Assembly: GCA_019671005.1 (NCBI GenBank)
Contig: CM033732.1
Span: forward strand, 10,327,932-10,391,931
DNA: 64,000 nucleotides
Source: Hibiscus mutabilis
Lineage: Eukaryota > Streptophyta > Magnoliopsida > Malvales > Malvaceae
Reading direction: 5' to 3'
Under the pieces are notes generated by a model. It saw nothing but the letters and a program-made list of their open reading frames with translations. It was not told the origin of the DNA and searched no databases. Shown piece after piece: positions 1 to 12,849 of the stretch (the stretch's first letter is position 1; each line of letters starts with the position of its first letter). The position numbers were made by a program, and so were the translations under genes.

Positions 1-1640
1 ATAGCACCGCCTTTTTATGGATTTATTCGCTTTGGGGATCTACGCTTTGATCATTTTTCTAGAGTTTTGGGTAACATTGATGTAGCCATTTTGGACTTGT
101 TCGAAAGGTTAAAGAAGAAGGCTTACCCGGTATCGGCAATCTTGACTGAAACTTTTATTTCTTTGAACGTGAGCCGAAAGCATGAAGAGGGCACTTTAAG
201 GGATGTGCACAATTACTTTAGGTGTAGATCGAGAGTTACCTTTGGAAGACACCGACTAGGGTGTTACCTAGAATATTTTCGGGAGATTTTTCCCCTCTGT
301 AAGAGTACCTAGCAAAGGAATGGTGGGAAGAGCCGGACAAACAGAAATGGACGGTGATCTTTAAAAATATTCAAGATGAAGATATTGTGTGGAGGGTGCC
401 TTGGCTTGGTAGTGTCCTTCAGTTCTTATATAGATGCGAAGATTATGATAGGTTAATGATGATAAGATTGTACGGTGGAATCGCTTGCGCTCCTTTGTTG
501 TTGTCAAGGCAATTTGGGTCACGATAGTTTGTGCCCGTCACCACCGGCTTAAACACCACCGAGTTTCCCTTCAAAAATGAATATAGGGTGAAGGTTCAAA
601 CTATTTCTAGAGCTTGGGATCACCTTTACCGCATAAAGGTCGAAGAGGATACAAAGTGCATGTTCACCCCGGACTATGCTTTTTGGATACGCAAATGAAT
701 TAATGACAAGACTCTAGAGCCCGATCAAGGACCGACTATGTCACTTGAAGAACATTTGAAAATGGTTCCTTCTGAGGTTGACATCTTAAGAAGCGAGCTA
801 GATGAGGTGAAAAAGAAGATGGATGCTTTACTAACCGAGAATACAAGCAAGTTAGAGGAAAAAATGCTTTCTACCAAAAAGATACTCTTAAGCTTCAGGC
901 TCTAGTAGAAAATGCCGATCGAAATAAGTTCCTAGCCTTAAAAAAATAATGAATGAATGAGATACAGTTAGTCGAAGAAGAGAGGAAGAAGAGTAAGCAA
1001 GCACTCGAGAAAGAGGCCGAAAAATGCAAGCAAATTGTCGAGAATGAAATAAAGATTGCTAGAATCGTAATTCAGCAAGAGAGAACAGACTAAACAAGAA
1101 ATCGAGAAAGGAAAGAAAGTAATGGATGCTACCCCGTGGAAGAGAAAATCCCAAGAGAGAAAAAACTGACTGTTCGAGATGCAAGGTCTGTATAATTCTA
1201 CCCTTGAAAGCTTGAGTCAAAGCCAAGCCCGAATGCTCAACTAGAAGAAAGGGTTGAAGAGCTAGGTCGGTCTCTTCATGAATACCGTACTCGAAGTGGC
1301 TTTCTTGAGCTCTAAGCCACCCGACAGGAAAATGAAACACTTCGAGCTTAGACTGAGACATTAGAAGCCACAGTCCAAGATTACCTCGGAAGAATTGTGG
1401 TCCTCGAAGAAGCCACCGAGGAATGAGACAATTATTGGTTGAGGCGCCATCGCGACGCTACTCGAATGATTCAATATCGAGATCAATACAACACCGACCT
1501 GATGGTGCAAGTGTAAGAAGTAGCCCAACACGTTAGGAATCTAGCCAACGAAGCCGAAGCCCTCATTCCTTTTGTAGCTACTTGAAGCCATTGAGGAGTT
1601 AGGGCTAGGGCATATCTGTAGGAGTTTATCTTTCTTTGTA
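1..1640 (+). pseudogene. DUF7745-like Tat ORF with long coiled coil, decayed
   Basis: Three-frame reading gives a continuous similarity that shifts frame near position 300. The first part (67-312) contains LFERLKKKAYPVSAILTETF. After the shift it continues from 303 as EYLAKEWWEEPDKQKW, and further on GGIACAPLLLSRQFGSR is followed by a stop. This pattern matches, from memory, the DUF7745 ORF found ahead of gag in Tat elements of cotton relatives. From about 760 to 1560 the translation is heptad-rich and charged, as in a long coiled coil, with several stops and shifts. The function of the family is unknown to me. The start lies outside the window, so the N-terminus cannot be judged. Confidence 0.7.
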
Positions 1641-2162
1641 ATGATAACCTTTTAATATTCAATGGAAGTTGTCCGATGGCGATCACCAACAGAATCAATG
1701 TCTTTATTTGCATACATTCTCTTATTTTTATTCATTCATACATTGCATATCGCATATAATTTGCATTAATTGATTATGTCACGTAATTAATAATGAGAAT
1801 GTTGTGACAGAATTTGAAAGATAAATTGCAATCATTTCACACATATACCGAACCCGTTTACAAGCAAGGATCATAGAGGAAAGCTTTGCGAAACTAGAAG
1901 CCGATCTTAGAGGCCAGTTGGAGCGAACACAACAAGAGGTAAGAGAAACCATCATCAATCTCAGCAATATATGATGAGGGAAATATCTCAAATGTTGCAA
2001 ATCAGTCGTGTAGAATACGTAAGAGGGAAGAGTATCATTGTGAACCCTACTCGGAACCCGGAAGACCCTTTATATTCTCTAATCTTTAAAAACCCCCATC
2101 TTTATTAATCCTACACCGAACCCTCATTAGAGGTATCCTCGTCCCATTAGGCCCCCGCCTCT

Positions 2163-3800
2163 GCTCTATCTCAATCGGGCGTGACATTTGCAAATGTCGA
2201 ACATATCAGTGATAGCATCCCGTACTTTGATGAATTAGAAAAACTGAACCAAGTGAAGGCGAAGTTCTCAAAGTAGTTATATGAGACTAGAAAAGACCTT
2301 GAAGAAAAATTTCGGGTAAAAGAGGACATGGATGGTTCTTATAGCCTGAACGCTAGAGATATCAGTCTAGTCCATGATGTAGAAATCACATACAAGTTCA
2401 AGCCCCCAGAATTTGAAAATTTCGATGGGACAACTTGTCCCACCGCGGATATAACCATGTTCTGCCGTAAAATGGCTGGGTATACTGATAATGAGAAGCT
2501 CTTAATACATTGTTTCCAAGACAGTGTTGTGGGACCCGCCACGAAGTGGTATAACCAGTTGACACGAGCTCAGATAAAGTCGTAGAAGGATTTGGCCAAG
2601 GCTTTTACCAACTAATATAAGCACATCACTGATATGGTCCCCAACCGGCTCCTATTACAAGGGATGGAACAAAGACGTAACGAGAGCTTGCGAGAATATG
2701 CTCAGAGGTGACGTGACATAGCGGCCCAAGTTTAACCTCCTCCTCATGAGAATGAGATTTCTCCTATGTTAGTAGATACGCTAAAAAGACACTCTATAAT
2801 CATTTGATCAGTAACCCTATTAGCAATTTTACTGACATGGTGATGACCGACGAACGTTTTGAAGTGGCCATCAAGAGTGGGAGAACCGACGGAGGGGAAC
2901 CGTCGCGCAAACAGTTCAAGAAAAAAGACCATGAAATTAACAACGCAAACACCTATAAGGCTGTTAAGAACCTCGACATATCTCAGCCTCAAGCTTCTGT
3001 CAAGAATCCCCAAAATTTTAATAGAAGGGAAGATCGGGGGCCCAAGAAAGAGAACGAGAGCAAGTCTTTCACTTTACTGCTAATTTCTTACAAAAAATTC
3101 TACTTGTAGTTGTACAAGGCAGATCTAATTCGGCCTTATCATGTGACCCCTTTTAACCTACCTTATCTATCATGGTATGACCCCAAGGCATATTGTGAGT
3201 ATTATGCCGATATTCTGGGGCATTCGATTGAGAATTGTGTAGAGTTTAAGAAGTTCGTTCAGAATTTGATCAAGACCAGAATATTACAATTAGGGGAACC
3301 CAGTACCGTCAACAACCCCTTACTGAATCACAGAGGACAAGGTGTAAACTCTTTTGAGGAAGGAAATGTTATAAGAGCATATGAGAGCGTGTCACAAGTA
3401 AAGTCACCATTGAGATGGGTTTTTCAGCAATTATGTATGGCTCGTCTCATTGACCGAGGAATGGTGATCGTAAAGAAATAGTGTGGCCCATATTGTGAGT
3501 ACCATCAATCGAAGAATCATCAGATACAAGATTGCAAGAAGTTCCGTCAGATGGCTCAACAATTGATGGACAGTAAAGAGATTGAATTCTTTAAGGAAGA
3601 AGAAAAAAGTAGCAAGCCAGAAGTTTGCACGTTGGATGACTCAGATACCAAGTACAGTGCTAGAAGGCCGTTTGTTCTTGGCCTCAAACCAAGTCAAGAG
3701 AACACACCAAGGGAAGAGGGTCCTATAATGCCCCATAAGATTATAATTTCTGCCCTGGCATGCTTTCCCTTTAAGGATACCCGAATGGTTCCATAAAACT
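2163..3800 (+). pseudogene. gag: Tat gag polyprotein, decayed
   Basis: Capsid-type gag (Retrotrans_gag family) that would package element RNA into cytoplasmic particles. The best part is 2328-2585, with FKPPEFENFDGTTCPTADIT, then FCRKMAGYTDNEKLLIHCFQ and WYNQLTRAQIKS, followed by an in-frame TAG (W to stop) and recognisable QYKHITDMVPNRLLLQGMEQ in the same frame. Two degenerate metal-binding knuckles follow: C-EYYADILGHSIENC near 3197-3240 and C-EYHQSKNHQIQDC near 3493-3537. Internal stops occur at about 2583, 3107 and 3479. Upstream 2163-2327 also fits gag, but no start can be assigned. Confidence 0.85.
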
Positions 3801-3899
3801 ACACCGCCAATGTCTCAGTACTTGAAAATTAAGTTCGGAAGGAGGAAAGCCAATTACAGAAGAAAAGCCCGTCGAATGAGAGCCTGGGAAACAAAACCT

Positions 3900-5326
3900 C
3901 GAAGGGATAAATGATGTAGGGCATTTTATGAGAAGTGGTCGATGTTACGCTCCTAAAACTTCGAAGGCAATAAAGGAGTCGAAGGGTAAAGGCAAGGTAA
4001 CCGAGTCTGAACCAACAAAGATATTTGGAGAAGAACCCCCCTCAAAAATTAATGAGCCAGTGACTAAAGTTCAAGCCCAAGAATTTCTGAGATTCTTAAA
4101 GCACAATGAGTACAGTGTGGTAGATCAACTCAAAAAATAGCCAGCCCGAATTTCAGTGCTCGACCTCCTATTGAACTTAGAAAAACATCGCGAGGCACTA
4201 TTGAAGGTGTTAAACTAAACTTTTTTCAAAAGAAATATTTTGACTGGTAAGCTAGACCAGATCATCGACCATATCACTGACTATAATCATATCACCTTCA
4301 GTGATGATGACATACTGGAGGAAGAAAGTGGGTCTAACAAGGCCCTTAACATTATCACTCACTGTAAAGGTCATATACTACCTAGAGTGCTCACAGACAA
4401 TGGTTTTGCCTTGAATGTTATGCATTTAGCTACTCTGTAATGCCTGCCAATTGACAGCTCGCACATGAAACCCTGCTAGAATGTTGTACGGGCATTTGAT
4501 ATAACCCAATGAGAAGTTGTTGGGAAGATTGAAGTACCTCTGTTCATTGGTCTAAGTGAATACACTGTTGATTTTATGGTGATAGAAATTCGGTCGTCCT
4601 ATAACTGTCTCTTGGGAAGACCATAGATCCATTCAGCCAGAGTTGTTCATTTATCTCTACATCAAAAATTAAAGTTTATCATCGAAGGAAAGCTAGTAAC
4701 AGTCAATGTCGAACAAGATGTAGATGCGCCCTACATTCAGACCGATGAAGAGGCGATAGAACGTGCCTTTTGGGCATCAATGCCACTTTTGTTGTTGAAA
4801 AAAATCAGATTCTATGCCCGAGTCTATCAAATTATAGTAAGATGGTGGTGACGGAGACGCTAGAAAGAGGAACGAAGAAGGAAAGAGGTTTGGGAAGAAT
4901 TTTGTAAGGATGCCTGTGACCCATAAGCGTTATCCACAAGTGTGACCGTTTTGGGCTCAGATATAAGCCTAACTTTCTGCAAAAGAAGCAAGAGTGGAAG
5001 AGGAGAGAGGAACAAAAAAAGGTCTGACTCAGAGGGGAACATATTCCATGGGCTCCTATCACTTCTGCGGGCCTCAAGAATGTTTTTGTATTCGTCAGAT
5101 CGTAAATCTCGAGCTCAAGGTCCAAGAAGCCAACCAAGAGAATAAAAGGATCCTCAACGAAGAATTGATTTGCGAAGCTGTGGAAGGAATGGATGTAAAC
5201 ATGATCTTCGAAGGTGACAAGACTGTCCAGCCTTTGGCCAAGATTCGCCCATGCCTTCCGGGAGAAAAGCTCGATAATTGGACCAGCATGGATCTGCCTG
5301 TAGTTTTTAGGACCAAACCAGAGTAA
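3900..5326 (+). pseudogene. Tat aspartic protease region, decayed
   Basis: The linker MRSGRCYAPKTSKAIKE (from 3928) and FLRFLKHNEYSVVDQL lead into an aspartic protease core, VLTDNGFALNVM, near 4390-4425. There D-N-G stands at the catalytic D-T/S-G position, as is usual for Tat elements. It continues as FMVIEIRSSYNCLLGRP with a stop in place of the next residue. The segment 4994-5326 (ORF to the TAA) is the poorly conserved linker before RT. At least six stops or shifts interrupt the region. A mature protease would have cleaved gag-pol; this copy cannot. Confidence 0.75.
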
Positions 5327-5585
5327 TGCTCGGAACCACCATTTTGTTTTTGGCCCGAGAGTAATAGGGATCCTTTGTAAAAAGGCTACTAGTCAACTCT
5401 ATTTTGCTTTCAATGAAAATGATGTTTTTTGTATTTTTTTCTCAAATGGCAAATATAACATTAATTCTATTCATTATTTATTTATTCATTTCATAAACTA
5501 TTTCTATTCCCAATACGTACTTTCAAACTCTTGCATGCCTCTTAAGATTAAATGTATGAATTATTCTAAATCTAATCTGGAGTAG

Positions 5586-7157
5586 ATTTTGAACAACCCT
5601 CGTGCTCGGCAAAAATCGATGAAGAAGATGATAAGGTAGAATATGAGGTCCCGGATGAACTGTTAAGATTGATGACAAGTGAGGAGAAACATATTCTGCC
5701 CCATCAAGAAGAATTAGAATTCTTGAATTTGGGAACCGAAGAAGAAAGGAAAGGGGTGAAGATTGGTACTACTCTATCGCCAAAAATAAGATACGATTTG
5801 GTGAAGCTGCTTTTAGAATTTGGGGATGTATTCGCATGGACATACCAAGATATGCCAGGCTTAAACACGGACATTATGGTTCACAAGCTTCTTATAAGGC
5901 CAGAGTGCAAGCCCGTCCAACAAAATCGTCAAAGAATGAGACCCGACATGTTGCTAAATGTTAGAGAAGAAGAAGGGAAATAGTTCGAGGCCAGATTTTT
6001 GAAAGTCGCCAGGTACCCGAAGTGGGTGGCCAATATAGTCATAGTACCTAAAAAAGACGGAAAAGTGCGTATATGAGTGGATTATGGGACCTCAACAAGG
6101 CAAGTCCTAAAGATAATTTTCCCCTGCCTCATATTGATACTCTAGTCGACAACACTGTAGGGCATTCGTGGTTCTCATTCATGAATGGCTTTTTAGGGTA
6201 CAATCAAATTAAAATGCACCTTGAGAACATGGAAAATACCACTTTTGTGACCATGTGGGGCACATTTTACAATAAAGTAATGCCTTTCGGGTTGAAAAAT
6301 GTTGGGGTAACTTATCAAAGGGCCATGGTAATCTTGTTCCATGACATGATGCATAAAGAGATTGAGGTGTACGTGGATGACATGATAGCCAAGTCTCGGA
6401 CCGAAGATCATATCCAGAATTTACGAAAACTGTTCCAAAGGTTGATAAAGTACCAATTGAAGCTCAACCCAGCCAAGTGCACCTTTGCAGTTACTTTCGG
6501 GAAGCTCTTAGGTTTTGTGGTTTGCTAAAATATAATAGAGATTGACCCTGATAAGGTGAAAGCAATTCAGGATCTACCACATCTTCAAACTCAAAAAGAA
6601 GTCTGAGGATTCTTGGAAAGTTAAACTACATCTCTCGGTTCATATCTCAGTTGATCGATAAGTGTGACCCTATATTTAGGTTGCTCAGAAAGAACAATCC
6701 GAGAGTATGGAATAAAGATTGTCAAGAAGCCCTAAAAATATTAAGAAGTATTTGACCAATGCTCCAATCTTAGTGGCACCAATACCTAACAAGCCATTAA
6801 TTCTGTACTTAACCGTATTTCATAATTCAATAGGATGTGTGATAGGGCAGCATGACGAGTTGGGCAAAAAGGAAAGGGCCATTTATTATTTGAGCAAGAA
6901 GTTCACCAAGTGTGAATTGCGGTACCCATTGATTCAAAAGCTATGTTGTGCCTTAGTATGGGCTACTAAGCGACTTAGGCAATACATGTTGTATCATACT
7001 ACTTGCTTGATTTCTCTGATGGATCCACTGAAATTTCTAATGGAAGCACCCGCACTCAACGGGAAAATAGCCCGTTGGCAAATACTGCTGTCAGAATTTA
7101 ATATCGTTTATGTAAGTCAGAAGGCAGTAAATTGGAGTCTGGTAGCAAATTTATAGC
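5586..7157 (+). pseudogene. pol: Tat reverse transcriptase and first RNase H, decayed
   Basis: The RT fingers start in 5669-5983 (DVFAWTYQDMPGLNTDIMVH) and continue as YPKWVANIVIVPKKDGKVRI, followed by a TGA at 6074-6076 where a Cys codon is expected. A one-base loss near 6090 moves the frame into 6073-6528, which holds the palm: LPHIDTLVDN, FSFMNGFLGYNQIKM, MPFGLKNVGVTYQRAM and the catalytic YVDD at 6370-6381. RNase H follows at 6719-7156 with APIPNKPLILYLTV, KKERAIYYLSKKF and KIARWQILLSEFNIVY. RT would copy element RNA and RNase H would degrade the template strand. Several lesions make it non-functional. Confidence 0.93.
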
Positions 7158-7204
7158 AAGTCGCACCTCAGATTACTACGAGCCATTGGATTTTAGTTTT
7201 TAAT

Positions 7205-7650
7205 ATGAAGATTCGATCGGTGCTTTATTTGAGGAGAAGCTCACCAATGAATCTTGGAAGCTCTATTTTGATGGAGCCTTTAATGCCCTAAGGCATGGAA
7301 TAGGGGTCGTGTTGATTTCTCCCGAAGAGTTTTACTACCCTTTTACCGGTAGGTTAGAATTCTTCTGTACCAACAATAAAGCCGAGTATGAGGCTTGTGT
7401 CATTGGACTCCGGGCGCTATAGAGAGAAAAATCAAAGTGCATCAAGTCTTCGGGGATCCATCTTTGGTGATCTACCAGCTCCGGAAGGGATGAGATATAA
7501 GAGATCAGAAGCTAGTCAAGTACTATGATTTGATCCAGGAGTTGATTAAATTTTTTGAAGAAATCAACTTCGCTTATCTACCAAGAGAGGATAATCAGAT
7601 GGCTGACGCCCTAGCAACTCTAGACGCCATGTTTGAGGCAAGCCTGAAGG
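7205..7650 (+). pseudogene. Second, archaeal-like RNase H of Tat pol
   Basis: After the end of the first RNase H the translation reads KLTNESWKLYFDGAFNALRH and CTNNKAEYEACVIGLRAL. The Y-F-D-G-A and N-N-K-A-E-Y-E-A blocks carry the first Asp and the Glu of an RNase H active site. The block near 7570-7615 (YLPREDNQMADALATL) carries the last Asp in the usual R-x-D-N-x-x-A-D-x-L-A form. A stop follows GLRAL and a frameshift lies before 7530. A second RNase H of archaeal type is diagnostic of the Tat lineage, which supports the classification of G1. Confidence 0.8.
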
Positions 7651-8976
7651 CCGAGATAAAACCGATTGAGATGCAGATTTTTGAAGTATCGACCCACTAC
7701 TATAATTTGGAAGAGGAGGATGATGGCAAACCATGGTACTACGATATCCTTTAGTACATTAAGTTTTAGGTCTACCCAAAAGAGGCCAATGATAACGACA
7801 AAAGAACCCTTAGAAGGCTGGCGTCAGGGTATATCCTTGATGGGGAAGTTCTGTACAAGAGAAGTAAGGATCAGATATTATTGAGATGTGTTAGCGCTCA
7901 AGAGGCTAAGACTATTTTAGCCGAGGTACATGATGGTTTGTGTAAGACCTACGCTAACGGATTCTCAATGGCTAACAAGATCATGAGGTATGGGTATTCT
8001 AGTCTACCATGGAAGAAGATTGCATCAAATACGCAAAGAAATGTTATAAATGTCAGATCTATGCTGAAAAGATACATTATCCTCTAGTGCCACTCCACAC
8101 CATGAATTCACCATGGCTTTTTGCTGCTTGGGGTATGGATGTTATCAGTCAAATACACCTGAAAGCTTCTAATGGACACTGTTTCATCCTAATCGCCATT
8201 GATTACTTCACCAAATGGTTGGACGTTGCCTCTTACCCTAACATTACAAGAGCAATCGTATGCGAATTTTTGAAGAAGGAAATTATTTATCGTTATGGCT
8301 TGCCGAAAAGAATTATTACTGATAATGCTTCCAATTAAAACAACAAGATGATGACTGGAGTGTGTGAACAGTTTAAGATTGTCTACCACAATTCTACCAC
8401 TTATTGTCCTAAGATGAATGGGGTAGTGGAAGTGGCAAATAAGAATATCAAGAAGATCATAACCAAGACTACCGATAATTTTAAGGATTGGCATGAGAAG
8501 CTGCCCTTCACGTTATTCGCTTACTGGACATCCGTAATTCCACAGGGGCAACACCATATTCTTTGGTCTATGTCACGGAAGCGGTACTACCTATTGAGGT
8601 GGAGATTCTGTCACCCAGAATTCTGAATGAGACGAAGTTAAATAATGCTGAATGGATGAAAGCAAGGATTGATCAGTTGAACCTTATCGAGGAGAAAAGA
8701 TTAAGGGTCATTTGTCATGGCCAAATGTATCAGAAGAGGATGATGCACGCATACAACAAGAAGGTTCACTCGAGAGAGTTTCAAGAGGGGGATCTGGTGC
8801 TCAAGAAGATCTTGCCAATTCAAAAAGACTTCTGAGGAAAATGGATGCCTAATTGGAAAGAGCCTTATATTGTTAAAAAGGCCTTATCTGGAGGAGCATT
8901 AATTTTAGCAGAAATGGATGGGAAAAAATTGAGCAACCCTGTAAATTTAGACTCTGTCAAAAAGTATTACGCTTAA
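7651..8976 (+). pseudogene. Tat integrase, best-preserved pol domain
   Basis: Pre-integrase residues at 7881-8087 (HDGLCKTYANGFSMANKIMR) and the CIKYAKKCYKCQ zinc-binding end lead into the DDE core. Catalytic Asp is at 8138-8140 (GMDVIS), the second Asp at 8321-8323 (ITDNAS) and Glu at 8429-8431 (NGVVEVANK). Exactly 35 residues separate the last two, as in retroviral integrases. The core is broken by a TAA at 8336-8338 (Leu to stop, frame unchanged) and a frameshift near 8550. The C-terminal part, FQEGDLVLKKILPIQKDF, ends with a TGA, then WKEPYIVKKALSGGALIL and a natural-looking end at TAA 8974-8976. Confidence 0.92.
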
Positions 8977-9952
8977 AAAAAGAGAAAAAAAATGAGGGTT
9001 CAAGATGAAAACTCAAAAATGGGCGTCTTGAAACCAAAGGAAGATTTGAATTAAAAATTCGAAAATGATGGTTCAGATGAATTTTGAGTTCCGGTATTCG
9101 ATTGATAGGCTCTATTACAGTAGATGGGCCCTACTTTGGTTTATGGTGGAATCTTTTTTGGGTTATAAAAAATTTCAGTCTAGGAAGGGCATTAGAGTTC
9201 TATCACGGTTGATGGGCTCTCGCATTATTCATACAGTCGATGTTCGGGAATGTTACACCCTATACTACTTATATCTTTTTCATGTTTGCCATGACTTTCA
9301 AATTGTTCCACATCTTTTATATTAATGAAATTTCATTTCTCTTCCTTTCGCTGTTTATTTCACGAGCATCCTGCAAATAGATTGAAGTAGATCATTGAAA
9401 AATAAAGGATTTCTTGGCATTACTATGATTTAACCCTTTAAGTGCAGGTTGTTCCAAGATAGAAATCGATTCTGTTAAAGAGAAGTCTGCAAAAGTCAAG
9501 GCTAAAGGACACAACATGCAGAATTGACAAGATTTTCCCAAAAGGAAGATGAACGCCCTCCGTATTGAGGTTCAAGACAGAAGAACCAGTGGCGAAAACC
9601 TGAAAAGACGCCCCATGGAAAAAGAAAAGAAAAAAAGGAAAAAAAAAGATAAAAAATAAAAGAAAAGAAAAAAAGGAAAAGAAAATAAAATTCAAAGTAA
9701 AATCCCGAAATGGCATTTTGAAGAAAGAAAAAAATCTCTAAACTGAAAACTCGGAATGTCGCTTTAGAGCAAAGTTTTAGAGAATATGAGGGTTAAACAA
9801 GGGCTGGGTCCAGACACAAAGGGAGACAACAAATCTATAAATAGAAAAGGATAATGAGAGGAAAGCCGAAACAAGACACCAAGAAAAAAGACATCCGAAC
9901 ATTGACTAATTTTATTTGTCACGCATCATGAATAGTTAGGCATCCCTAAGGT
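8977..9952 (+). other. First 3' non-coding block of G1, purine-rich
   Basis: No gene is visible. It contains a phrase of the type GATGAAAACTCAAAAATGGG near 9005 and GAAAACCTGAAAAGACGCCC near 9595, and a strongly purine-rich tract at about 9605-9700 (A/G only for long runs). Homologous phrases recur at 11690-12610, so this block and the second non-coding block are copies of the same Tat 3' region. Minus-strand lysine/phenylalanine-type ORFs here are products of the purine run and are not genes. Confidence 0.65.
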
Positions 9953-11360
9953 ATGAGCATGCTAACTAACATCATCAAATTATTGTTTATGTTTCCTTTT
10001 AGGCCACATATATATACATCAGCCGAAAAGCCAACACACTTTATTTCATTTATGGACCCGGGAAGAGAGAAGACATCAAGATTCTTGCGGCTACTCAGAG
10101 CCACTAAAGATTTAGAAGTTATGGTCGAGACCTATTGGTGCCCCTTTGCGTCGAGAAGCTTTTTCAAGCCGATGAGAGTTGCTTTAGGGTGACCACTAAT
10201 AGAATCAATGCCTTTATTTGTATGCGTCCTTGCATTTTATTTGTTTCATGCATTGCATAAAGCATATATCATGCATTAAGTAATTGAAACCATAAAATTA
10301 ATTGTTGGGGATCCTATGCCAGTGATCAAGAGTTTTACATTCATATTTTGCTCGACCCCAGAAAAAACAAATGGAAGATAGTTTTGCTAAAGTGGAAACC
10401 AATTTGAGAAGAGCATCAATCTCAGAAAATAGAGAGAGCAAAGGGAGGACTTCGATCCAGTACAACTTCAGAAGCATGAATGACCTAGTGGCTAGGGTCG
10501 ATAAGCTCGAAGAGCTTTAAGGACTTTTGGTTGGGAACCAAAAGGAGATGATGGATTATGTGAAGAAGTTCCAAGAGAAAACTAGGGGAAAATCGATGAA
10601 TTGATGAGTATCATGGCCAAAGGAAAGGGCTTGACTGAAGGCTCATTCGATCAAAGAGAGATGGGAAAAACCAGTGATAATTGAGATTGCGAATTCATAG
10701 TGAAAAAAACTTTGACTGATGAAGATCTAGCCATCGTCAACCAGTATGAGATAGTCCGCACTACTTCCGAATGTCCCATCGAATTGGAATTAGATAAGAT
10801 TGAAAATTCTCTCTTAAAAATCTTGTCTACGCCAAAAGACCAAGAACCAGCTCAGAAGCAATTTAAGAAAATGAATCAGGAGATTAATAACACAGACACC
10901 TATAAAGCCCCTAAGGAGCCGACAATCTCCTCACCCCAGGCCATGTTCCCAAATGTGCAAGGCTCGAATAGAAAAGAGACTAGAGGCCCCGAAAAGGAGG
11001 TAAATAAGAAATTTTTCACCCTTTTACCAATTTCGTACACGGAGTTGTACTCGTAACTATGCAAGGCTGATTTGGTTTGACCATACCTTGTTGCTCCCTT
11101 TCAATCGCCTTACCCAGTATGGTATAACCCTAACGCACACTGTGATTACCACGCCGGATTAGTAGGACACACGATAAAGAATTGCCCGACATTCAAGAAA
11201 GTGGTGCAAAGCATGCTAAAAGACGGAGTCTTGAAGTGTGAAGGACCAAGTATGAAATTTAATCCACCTTCTAGCCACGGAGGTCAGGACATGAGTGCTT
11301 TTGAAGAGGTAAATTCAACGAGGGCAAAGATGGATGTGCCACGAAATACAAAAGAATTCA
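9953..11360 (+). pseudogene. gag: Second, internally deleted gag block downstream of pol
   Basis: From about 10190 the sequence repeats the start of the gag region at 1680-1780 (CAATGCCTTTATTTGTATGC against CAATGTCTTTATTTGCATAC). The C-terminal gag follows at 10700-11056 with KQFKKMNQEINNTDTYKAPK, matching KQFKKKDHEINNANTYKAVK of the first gag. A knuckle, CDYHAGLVGHTIKNC, lies near 11140-11185. Most of the capsid is missing and no protease, RT or integrase follows. It is a relative of the first gag rather than an exact duplicate. It probably belongs to a second Tat copy fused to G1 by recombination or template switching. Confidence 0.72.
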
Positions 11361-11394
11361 AAATCTTGATTTGAATTTACCGCGAAAGATGTAA

Positions 11395-11542
11395 ATGCAA
11401 GCAATGGAGCATCATCCAAATTGAATCTTCAAAGTTTCCCACTTAGTACACATTATTTTGCTACAATTATCTTCCTAATTACATTATTTAATCCTAATTA
11501 AAGAACCTAAAGTTTAAGGCTTTAACAATTAATTAAAACTAA
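11395..11542 (-). repeat. Inverted fragment of the G1 LTR
   Basis: This segment is the reverse complement of LTR positions 14796-14942, at roughly 90% identity by eye. Both carry the run from the TGCAAGCAATGG side through CCCACTTAGTACACA to TTAATTAAAACTAA. It sits between the second gag block and the second 3' non-coding block. An LTR fragment in inverse orientation inside the body of an element is not part of normal Tat structure and implies a rearrangement. Confidence 0.8.
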
Positions 11543-12840
11543 GAGGTAAATTCAATTTGGATTAAAATGGATGGTGAAGAGTTTCACAAACCAGTGAACT
11601 CTGATTCAGTTAAAAATACTACATCAGAAGAATACAAAAGAGATTAAAAAAGAAATAAGAAATAAAAAGCGTAGTGAAAACCCGAAAAAGGCACTTCACA
11701 AAATGAAAATATCTGTGGTGAAAACCCAAAAGGGTGCCATAGGTATCAAAAAAAAAGAAATGAAATGAAAAAGAAAAGGTTGGTTCAGGATGAAAACTCA
11801 AAAAGAGTGTCTTGAAATTGCAGGGGGGTCTGGGCTGAAAACCTGTAAAGGACGGCTTAGATGCATTGAGATTAGGCATCCAGCAATTAAAACCTCTCGG
11901 ACACCTAGTATTTTGGGAGAGATTTCATATCATCAAACATCTTGACAACTTTCGAAGTCTGTTATAAAAAGGCTCAAGCTCAAAACTATATTCGGTTGAT
12001 GGGGTTATTGAATCCTTCATGCTATGGATGCCCAATGATATGCCCTTGTTTCTTGTTTTTGTTATTTCAGTTTGCCACGGCTTTTGAACTCCATTGTATT
12101 TTTACTCATAAGCCTAAATAAAATTCATGAATTCTCTTCTGAGCTTTCCTTTTATTCTAAGCATCATGCAAGTAGATTGGTATAAATTCATTAAAAATAG
12201 ATGATTTCTTCGTATTACTATATTTTTGAAGGTTACATGTGAAGTTTAACACTCGTGATTATTGAAGAAAAGTGTATAAAAATAATATAAAGTGGTACAT
12301 TGGGCCAGCAAAAATAAGGGAATGAAAGAATAGTGTGGCACTTGAGTCAAATAGTGTCTGAATAAGTTGGAAAATAGAGAAAGGATTGGAGAATGTGAAA
12401 ATGATTTGAAAGAAACGTGAAAACTTGAGAGGGTGCTAAAAAAGGAAAAAGAAACAAAAAAAGAGAAAAAAATGAAAAAAAAAAGAAAAGAAAAAACTAA
12501 GGTGAAAACCTGAAAGGGCGCCTTGAGAAAAAACAGAAAAAGAGAAACCAAAGTGAAAACCTGAAAGGGAGCTTTGAGAAAAGCAATCTAAAGTAAAAAC
12601 CTGAAAAGACGCTTTAGAGCAAAAGTCAAAAACACATAAGGGAGGTTTCAAAGGTTAATCTAGAATGTGAGATGAAGTACCAATACAGACCGAGAGTCAG
12701 TAAAGAAGTATAGCAAAGAAAAACTAGATTGGTCTCTCAGAAAGCGAAAGCTGTGATTGATCCCGATGTGCCACAGTTTATGCATCATACATAGAAAATT
12801 AGGGTCGTACTAACCCTCATCAAAGCATTATAATTTGTTT
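11543..12840 (+). other. Second 3' non-coding block with repeated GAAAACC motif
   Basis: No gene is visible. The phrase GTGAAAACCTGAAAGGGCGC and close variants recurs at about 11675, 11720, 11780, 11835, 12505, 12555 and 12595. Purine-rich runs lie at 12430-12540. The part 12040-12240 parallels 9280-9440 of the first non-coding block (for example the CATGCAAGTAGATTGGTATA region against CCTGCAAATAGATTGAAGTA). This is untranslated Tat sequence. Confidence 0.6.
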
Positions 12841-12849
12841 TGTCAGGTT

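Noticed and set aside
9438..9716. Minus-strand Phe-rich membrane-like ORF (also 12246-12651 and 11619-11879)
   Set aside because: Read-out of the purine-rich tract of the Tat 3' non-coding region; no homology.
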